Shown here: positions 1 through 4,162 of the stretch, piece after piece
Numbering within the stretch: the first letter of the stretch is position 1
How the letters are laid out: each line of letters begins with the position of its first letter
Assembly: GCA_002440825.1 (NCBI GenBank)
Contig: DJVH01000052.1
Span: 1 to 11,325, forward strand
Direction: 5' to 3'
DNA: 11,325 nt
Source: Bacteriovoracaceae bacterium UBA6261
Lineage (GTDB): Bacteria; Bdellovibrionota; Bacteriovoracia; Bacteriovoracales; Bacteriovoracaceae
Notes under the pieces: model-generated
What the model was told of the DNA's origin: nothing
The model's input: the letters and a program-made list of their open reading frames with translations, nothing else
Database searches by the model: none
Made by a program: the position numbers and the translations under genes

Positions 1-104
1 CGGGTGTGATCCGGATCGACATTGTATGTTCCGGGAAGATATTTAACAGCGGCACTTAAATTGAATGAAATAATAATGAAGAGAAGAGGCCATAATTTTT
101 TCAT
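1..104 (-). CDS. YceI-family periplasmic protein, N-terminal part only
   Basis: Seen: reading the minus strand from an ATG at 104, 34 complete codons remain open to the window edge, so only the N-terminus is present. It begins MKKLWPLLFIIISF, a basic start plus a hydrophobic stretch ending in SAA, which is a typical Sec signal peptide with likely cleavage after the AA near residue 20. The mature part begins VKYLPGTYNVDPDHT, matching the start of YceI proteins, where a Y-x-(I/V)-D-x-x-H-(S/T) strand opens a lipocalin-like barrel. A GGAG site lies about 8 bases before the ATG. Known: YceI proteins are periplasmic isoprenoid or lipid binders, often near quinone or stress genes. The gene is divergent from the SDR gene, with 108 bp between the starts. 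Family assignment rests on the short start motif and signal peptide. Confidence 0.72.
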   Translation of the reverse strand, partial: MKKLWPLLFIIISFNLSAAVKYLPGTYNVDPDHT

Positions 105-212
105 AAAAAAACTCCGTTTTTATTTCTGCTAAAAATTAAAGCCTATGAAAAACCGAAAGGCAGTAGTTTAATATATACATATTCTCGATAGGTCAGATTT
201 CCGGAGGAACAA

Positions 213-920
213 ATGAAACCAAGAATAGCCGTTGTCACAGGTGCCAACAAGGGCATGGGAAGGGCCGTCAGTGAAAAACTGGCTTCGCAAAATTATCACG
301 TGGTCATGGTTGGAAGAAATGAAAGTGCTTTAAAAAAAACAGCTATAGAGCTCATTGAGAAAAAATATTCAGTTGAAACTTTCACTGCAGATATCTCGCA
401 AAAAGAAGACTGCGAAAAACTCATTGAACATATTGATAAAAAGCATGGACGTTTAGATGTCTTGATCAACAATGCCGGAATTTTTATTGATGAATCCAAA
501 GAGTGTTCAGACCTCGCATTTAAAGACGACGTGATGAAACAAACGATGGAGACAAACGCCATGGCCCCCTACCGTCTGATGAAAGGATTGATCCCGCTCA
601 TGAGAAAAAACGGTTACGGCCGGGTGGTGAATGTTTCGAGCGGACTGGGTTCATTTGAAGGGGCAGCTTCTTACTGTCTGTCTTACAGCGTTTCAAAAGC
701 CACTCTCAATATGCTGACAAAATTATTTGCATCGGAAGTCGACGGAATAAAAATAAAAGTGAATGCCATCTGTCCAGGTTGGGTCCAAACCGACATGGGA
801 GGTAAAGGCGCCCCTAGGACGATAGAGCAAGGAATCAGCGGCATGTTTTGGGCAGCAACACTCGATGAGACCGGACCGAACGGTGGTTTTTTCAGAGATG
901 GAAGTCCAATTGATTGGTAG
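213..920 (+). CDS. Short-chain dehydrogenase/reductase (SDR), carbonyl reductase-like
   Basis: This 235-aa protein is a complete classical SDR that should use NAD(P)H to reduce a carbonyl or oxidise an alcohol; the substrate cannot be told from sequence. Seen: the nucleotide-binding motif TGANKGMG (residues 9-16), an Arg at 35 after the second strand (suggesting NADPH), NNAG (86-89), active-site Asn 115, Ser 142/143, the catalytic pair Tyr158-x-x-x-Lys162 (YSVSK) and PGWVQTDM (188-195). The tail FFRDGSPIDW resembles the end of plant carbonyl/menthone reductase-like SDRs, a subfamily also common in bacteria. The start is fixed by GGAGGA at 203-208, four bases before the ATG. It converges with the YeiH-like gene, leaving 8 bp and no room for a separate terminator. 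No key residue is missing. Confidence 0.93.
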   Translation: MKPRIAVVTGANKGMGRAVSEKLASQNYHVVMVGRNESALKKTAIELIEKKYSVETFTADISQKEDCEKLIEHIDKKHGRLDVLINNAGIFIDESKECSDLAFKDDVMKQTMETNAMAPYRLMKGLIPLMRKNGYGRVVNVSSGLGSFEGAASYCLSYSVSKATLNMLTKLFASEVDGIKIKVNAICPGWVQTDMGGKGAPRTIEQGISGMFWAATLDETGPNGGFFRDGSPIDW

Positions 921-928
921 GCGCCTGT

Positions 929-1882
929 CTATTTAATGATGTTCGAAACGATGAAAAATAATGTTCCCGTTCCCATTATGATCCAGAGGAAAATTCCTTG
1001 AATGAAAGGCTTGATTCCCACGGTTTTAATTGTTTCTAAAGTCAAATTGGAGCCAATTAAAAACAAAGTAAGAACCATGAGTCGCTTCGCCAACCATTCT
1101 ACCTGATGACCGAATGGCCGAAGTGAAGGAAATAATGTTACCAACGCAGCAACAACAATAAATCCTAAAATGAACCATGGCTTTTTCATTTTCTGATTCG
1201 TCTCCGTTGCCTCTTGTTGCTTAGAACGAATCAAACTAATCATCATCGCTACAGGAATAATCCACAATGCTCTGGCTAGTTTAACTGTCGTTCCAACTTC
1301 GAGTGCATGTCCGCCATATTGTAAAGTAGCTCCAACGACTGAGCTTGTATCATGTATGGCAAGCGCACTCCAGAGGCCGAACTGCGTTTCACTCAGATTG
1401 AAATGATGTCCTAAAAACGGAAAGATAAAAAGCGCTAAAGCGTTCAGCATAAAAACGACACCCAAAGCGACAGATACTTCTTCCGATTTTGCCCGGATGA
1501 CTGGTGCAACGGCAGCGATGGCACTTCCTCCACAGATGGCCGTTCCTACAGTGATCAGCAAAGACGTATTTCTCTCAGCTTTTAAAAAAGAGCCCATGAG
1601 GCTTCCTAGGATAAAAGCAGAAGCGATTCCCAGGACTGTGTAAACAATTCCATTTGCGCCAACTCTTGCAACTACAGAAAGATTCATTCCCGCACCAAGT
1701 CCCATTACCGCCAGACTCAAAAACGTGTGAGTTAGTTTTTTAGTCTGAGCACTGTAGGAATTGCCAAAAACGACTGCCACCATAAGGCCCGCGAAAAGGG
1801 CCATGCCCGAAGAAACAAACGGAAATAAGGAAAGAATGGCAAAAAACGGTAAAGCGAAATTTTTCAAAGATTTGATTTGCAT
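929..1882 (-). CDS. yeiH: YeiH-family putative sulfate exporter (membrane protein)
   Basis: A 317-aa polytopic inner-membrane protein of the YeiH/UPF0324 family (PF03601), annotated in databases as a putative sulfate exporter; the transported substrate is poorly proven. Seen: about nine or ten hydrophobic segments and three family signatures, GTAICGGSAIAAVAPVI (113-129), AIHDTSSVVGA (175-185) and KLARALWI (201-208). The length is normal for the family. The start is uncertain: I use the ATG at 1882, but an in-frame TTG at 1900 would add six residues. Neither has a convincing Shine-Dalgarno site. It converges with the SDR gene and is transcribed away from the gap at 1883-2248. A link to the SQR-like gene 8 kb away through sulfur metabolism is possible but only inferred. 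Confidence 0.88.
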   Translation of the reverse strand: MQIKSLKNFALPFFAILSLFPFVSSGMALFAGLMVAVVFGNSYSAQTKKLTHTFLSLAVMGLGAGMNLSVVARVGANGIVYTVLGIASAFILGSLMGSFLKAERNTSLLITVGTAICGGSAIAAVAPVIRAKSEEVSVALGVVFMLNALALFIFPFLGHHFNLSETQFGLWSALAIHDTSSVVGATLQYGGHALEVGTTVKLARALWIIPVAMMISLIRSKQQEATETNQKMKKPWFILGFIVVAALVTLFPSLRPFGHQVEWLAKRLMVLTLFLIGSNLTLETIKTVGIKPFIQGIFLWIIMGTGTLFFIVSNIIK

Positions 1883-2248
1883 AACAATAGAGTAAATCAA
1901 AATCTCATCTGATGCTATAAACCTCTTTCATTAACAGCATTACTTTTTCATGGACGCCATTTGCGGCCCGTAAACAGGCTTCAATCGCCACTGATTGGTT
2001 TTGTTTTAAATTCTAATTTTTTGAATGTGTCCACACCATCTGATGAATAACAGAAGAAAGCCCTCAATCCTTTTAAAAATTTAAAAAACCATTTCCTCAT
2101 GACATCCCCTCTTCACTGTTTATTGTTGATCTAAATCTAGGGCCATATGAGAAATCATTCAAATGGTGATTCTGTCAGGATTCAATTGGCTAACAATTCT
2201 GGCTAAAAACTCTTTTCTGAGGTAGAGATAGGGTAAAAAGAGGTTCCT
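1883..2248. other. Intergenic region, 366 bp, between divergent genes
   Basis: This gap separates the start of the YeiH-like gene (minus) from the start of the cold-shock-domain gene (plus), so promoters for both should lie here. I see no canonical -35/-10 pair. Just before the cold-shock gene, TGGCTAA occurs twice (2189-2195 and 2210-2216), and an imperfect inverted repeat AATCA...TGATT lies near 2153-2171. The one coding candidate is a 39-codon minus-strand ORF, listed separately. No RNA gene or mobile-element end is visible. Confidence 0.5.
1981..2100 (-). CDS. Possible small protein, 39 aa, unknown
   Basis: Seen: an ATG at 2100 preceded by AGGGGA with 4 bases between, one of the better ribosome-binding arrangements in the window, followed by 39 codons and a TGA. 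The product starts MRKWFFKFLKGLRAFF, a short basic and aromatic amphipathic stretch, and continues with a polar half rich in Asp, Lys and Thr. It has no resemblance I recognise. It lies 98 bp upstream of the YeiH-like gene on the same strand, so it could be a leader peptide, a small membrane-binding protein or a chance ORF. The Shine-Dalgarno site is the only positive evidence. Confidence 0.3.
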   Translation of the reverse strand: MRKWFFKFLKGLRAFFCYSSDGVDTFKKLEFKTKPISGD

Positions 2249-2656
2249 ATGGCAAAAGTTATCGTCAAGCTCGTTAAATACGACACAGAAAAAACAAAGA
2301 AAAGAAAAAGAGAAAACCTTATCGTCGAGGCGCAGACAGAATATTCAGTTATCGAAAAGCTGGAAAAAATTCACAAAAATGATTCAGTGGTTGCTGTTCA
2401 TGAAATTGTCTGGGGAGAAGCGGCTCCTGTAAAGAAAGGCCATCTTCCCGTTGCTACCGGCAGAGTGAAGTTTTATTCAGAAGAAAAAGGATACGGCTTT
2501 ATTGAACCGGATGAAGAAATGGATGATTTTTTCTTTCATGCTTCTTCTTTAGGCGGGGAAACTGTCCAACAAGACGACCACGTCGAATTTGAAATCAGCA
2601 AAGGCCCGAAAGGTCCCGTTGCCGTAAAAGTCAAAAAGGTGCCAGCAGATTTTTAG
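2249..2656 (+). CDS. Cold-shock-domain protein with extra N-terminal domain
   Basis: A 135-aa protein, about twice the usual 65-70 aa of bacterial cold-shock proteins. Residues 68-131 form a cold-shock domain that should bind single-stranded RNA or DNA: VKFYSEEKGYGFI contains RNP1 (KGYGFI, 80-85), and DDFFFHAS (92-99) matches RNP2. The usual Trp after VK is Phe. Residues 1-60 form a separate module: a Lys/Arg-rich stretch (15-22, KTKKRKRE) between two predicted beta segments, then a helix around 33-43 and another strand ending in VVAVHEIVWGE. I do not recognise this module. The start ATG has AGAGG a few bases upstream. The last codons lie inside the left arm of the terminator, so the gene end and terminator are fused. 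Likely role: RNA chaperone or post-transcriptional regulator. Confidence 0.88.
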   Translation: MAKVIVKLVKYDTEKTKKRKRENLIVEAQTEYSVIEKLEKIHKNDSVVAVHEIVWGEAAPVKKGHLPVATGRVKFYSEEKGYGFIEPDEEMDDFFFHASSLGGETVQQDDHVEFEISKGPKGPVAVKVKKVPADF

Positions 2657-2681
2657 AATAAAAGTCTGCTGGCACCTTTTT
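2633..2681. terminator. Strong bidirectional Rho-independent terminator
   Basis: Seen: a perfect 17-bp inverted repeat, AAAAAGGTGCCAGCAGA (2633-2649) and TCTGCTGGCACCTTTTT (2665-2681), with a 15-base loop. The GC-rich core is flanked by A-runs and T-runs, so it works as a terminator in both directions, serving the cold-shock gene (plus) and the PhnA-like gene (minus) that face each other. The left arm begins before the stop codon of the cold-shock gene. Confidence 0.88.
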
Positions 2682-2706
2682 GCCTTTTTGGCTGGCACCT
2701 TTTTGC
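2668..2706. repeat. Duplicated terminator arm (16-bp direct repeat)
   Basis: Seen: GCTGGCACCTTTTTGC occurs at 2668-2683 and again, identical, at 2691-2706, 23 bases apart. The second copy ends on the first base of the stop triplet of the PhnA-like gene. It can also pair with the left arm at 2633-2646, so two alternative hairpins are possible. It could be a local duplication or part of a dispersed palindromic repeat family. Confidence 0.8.
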
Positions 2707-3062
2707 TAAGAATCTTTTTTAACGACTGAGCATTTCAAGTAAATAGAACCGAATCCATCAACCTTGCATGAAATATCGTGCCCGTCGACAGGATCGTCGA
2801 GCAAACGAATGCTCTTTACTTTTGTTCCTGACTTAAGCGTATCGCCGCCTACTTTTAAATCTTTGACGGTGCGAACAGTATCGCCGTTTTGCAGCTGAAC
2901 GCCGTTGGCATCTAAAAATTTCGGTCCTGAAACTGCAACTTCTTCAACTGGAGCTGCTTCAAGCGTCCACTCATGAGCGCACTCAGGGCATACCCACAAG
3001 GCCCCGTCTTGATAACCGTACGGAGAATTGCATTTCGGACAAGTCTGGCTTTCATCTGACAT
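2706..3062 (-). CDS. yjdM: PhnA/YjdM-family zinc-ribbon protein
   Basis: A 118-aa soluble protein of the PhnA (YjdM) family. Seen: an N-terminal zinc ribbon with CPKC (8-11) and CPEC (25-28), followed by AHEW; a linker; then the C-terminal PhnA domain with NGDTVRTVKDLKV (59-71), a KSGTKVKSIRLLDD segment (77-90) and CKVDGFGSIYLK (99-110). Known: despite the old name and its place near phn genes in Escherichia coli, this protein is not the phosphonoacetate hydrolase also called PhnA, and its cellular role is unclear. The start is the ATG at 3062, with AAGGA seven bases upstream; an upstream in-frame start at 3125 would add 21 residues lacking family similarity. A good -10 box lies about 35 bp upstream. 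Confidence 0.9.
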   Translation of the reverse strand: MSDESQTCPKCNSPYGYQDGALWVCPECAHEWTLEAAPVEEVAVSGPKFLDANGVQLQNGDTVRTVKDLKVGGDTLKSGTKVKSIRLLDDPVDGHDISCKVDGFGSIYLKCSVVKKDS

Positions 3063-3095
3063 AGTGTGTTCCTTTAAATGTATTTGATTATCTTG

Positions 3096-3101
3096 ATTAT
3101 A
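3096..3101 (-). promoter_or_regulatory. Candidate -10 box for the PhnA-like gene
   Basis: On the minus strand this reads TATAAT, a perfect -10 hexamer. With 17-18 bases of spacing the -35 would be TGGCAA or GTGGCA, a weak match. Transcription would start near 3089, giving a short leader of about 27 bases that contains the AAGGA ribosome site. Confidence 0.45.
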
Positions 3102-3186
3102 ATTTTTTCGAAACGCTATTGCCACATTTTCTCAGGTAGAATTTTTTCAGAAGTAAGCCTTATCTGGCCGTTTTAAGGAGAGAATT

Positions 3187-3543
3187 ATGGAAACTACCGA
3201 ATCATCGTCCGAGTCTCCCATCAAGACACAGGGAATAACTGTTGAACTCCTAAACACAATTGATCTGGGGCCTGAGATTGAAGGCATGGAAGGTCGACAG
3301 CTTCGTATGAGATTAATCACTTTTGCGCCTGGCTCAGTCTTCGGTCCGCTTCACGATCACGTTGATCGCCCGGGAACAGTTTATATTCTCAAGGGGACGA
3401 TTACAGATCATCGCAATGGAACGTCCACTGATTATGGTCCCGGTCTTGGCTGGCCTGAAGACCACAACACTGTTCATTGGCTGGAAAATAAAGGCACTGA
3501 GCCTGCAGTCGAAATTTCAGTGGATATCGTTAGACAGCACTAG
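3187..3543 (+). CDS. Small single-domain cupin protein
   Basis: A 118-aa protein with one cupin domain (residues about 18-115). Seen: cupin motif 1 as GPLHDHVDRPGTVYILKG (53-70), with metal-ligand histidines 56 and 58, and motif 2 as PEDHNTVHWLEN (90-101), with His 97 and the closing Asn 101. The Glu normally present in motif 1 is replaced (DRPGT), as in a subgroup of Cupin_2 proteins with the HDRPGT pattern, so metal binding may rely on histidines alone. No substrate can be assigned; binding of a small acid or sugar, or an unnoticed enzyme role, are all possible. The start is supported by AAGGAGA five bases before the ATG. Its last 14 bases overlap the end of the oppositely oriented membrane-protein gene. 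Confidence 0.85.
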   Translation: METTESSSESPIKTQGITVELLNTIDLGPEIEGMEGRQLRMRLITFAPGSVFGPLHDHVDRPGTVYILKGTITDHRNGTSTDYGPGLGWPEDHNTVHWLENKGTEPAVEISVDIVRQH

Positions 3544-4087
3544 AGCCAGTACTAGATGTCTGAAGTTTTTCAATGAGATTGAATTTGAGAGTTTCTTCTT
3601 TTTCCGACGGAAAAAGCGATTGAACGATGTCATCGACTTCATCGCGGTTTAAATCCGAAGTAAACAAGCGACGGATTTTTTCATGGCCGGCGTAGCGTTC
3701 AGAAATTTTTACCCAACGGCTGAAAACAAACAAAGCATAACAATAGGCCATGACCTGTATGATGATTTGCCACACAAGAACATAATATCCATACGTCTCG
3801 TAAAAATGATCGTAATAGATGCTTCGGATGAGCACTGCCAAGGTTGGAACCGTCACAATAAAATACGCAAGCCATCTTTCATCATGCTTGAAGTCTTTGA
3901 GATCAAGGCTCAGGTAGAAAGCAGGAAAAAGACTATGCCCTGCTTTGTTCAGATTATTTTCAGCATAAGGAAAATACTTCTTTTTAAAATGAAGGCAGAA
4001 ACGGACAAAATTAAAATTCAAACTTAGTGCGAGTCCGAGTCCCAGAGCGTAGAAAAAAATTTTTGAAACAATAATGAGTGTTGGCAT
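3530..4087 (-). CDS. Hypothetical three-helix inner-membrane protein
   Basis: A 185-aa protein I do not recognise. Seen: three hydrophobic segments at about residues 6-28, 72-92 and 101-123; a positively charged loop after the first (HFKKKYFPYAENN); an aromatic stretch between helices two and three (YYDHFYETYGYY); and a charged C-terminal tail of about 60 residues that is probably cytoplasmic (SRWVKISERYAGHEKIRRLF). No heme, iron-sulfur or catalytic motif is visible. I start at the ATG at 4087; the next upstream start is a TTG at 4102. No good Shine-Dalgarno is present, but TATAAT lies 6 bases before the ATG. It follows the NOD-like gene on the same strand after 75 bp with no terminator seen, so co-transcription is plausible and a role linked to that enzyme can be suspected, not shown. 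Confidence 0.75.
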   Translation of the reverse strand: MPTLIIVSKIFFYALGLGLALSLNFNFVRFCLHFKKKYFPYAENNLNKAGHSLFPAFYLSLDLKDFKHDERWLAYFIVTVPTLAVLIRSIYYDHFYETYGYYVLVWQIIIQVMAYCYALFVFSRWVKISERYAGHEKIRRLFTSDLNRDEVDDIVQSLFPSEKEETLKFNLIEKLQTSSTGSSAV

Positions 4088-4093
4088 GATCTC

Positions 4094-4099
4094 ATTATA
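4094..4099 (-). promoter_or_regulatory. TATAAT six bases upstream of a start codon
   Basis: The minus strand reads TATAAT, then GAGATC, then the ATG at 4087. If this hexamer is used as a -10 box, transcription would begin at or next to the ATG, giving a leaderless message. There is no good -35 sequence 16-18 bases upstream, so this is a weak proposal. Confidence 0.3.
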
Positions 4100-4115
4100 C
4101 AAAACTTTTTTCTGC

Positions 4116-4157
4116 TTAGCATCTGAAGAACTTCACCATAATTAGCATTAACTTCAC
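4116..4157. repeat. Imperfect tandem repeat between two genes
   Basis: Seen: TTAGCAT occurs at 4116-4122 and 4142-4148, and AACTTCAC at 4129-4136 and 4150-4157. The second unit equals the first with the spacer between the two blocks shortened from 6 to 1 base. The AACTTCAC copies are 21 bp apart, two helical turns. The repeat fills most of the gap between the NOD-like gene and the membrane-protein gene, upstream of the latter, so it could be a pair of operator sites or a small duplication. Confidence 0.55.
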
Positions 4158-4162
4158 AAAGA

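Noticed and set aside
2706..3062. Phosphonoacetate hydrolase (also called PhnA)
   Set aside because: The protein is a 118-aa zinc-ribbon PhnA/YjdM family member, far too short and unrelated to the hydrolase.
3323..4027. Plus-strand open frames of 109 and 114 codons over the cupin and membrane-protein genes
   Set aside because: They overlap better-supported genes, lack Shine-Dalgarno sites and show no family motif.
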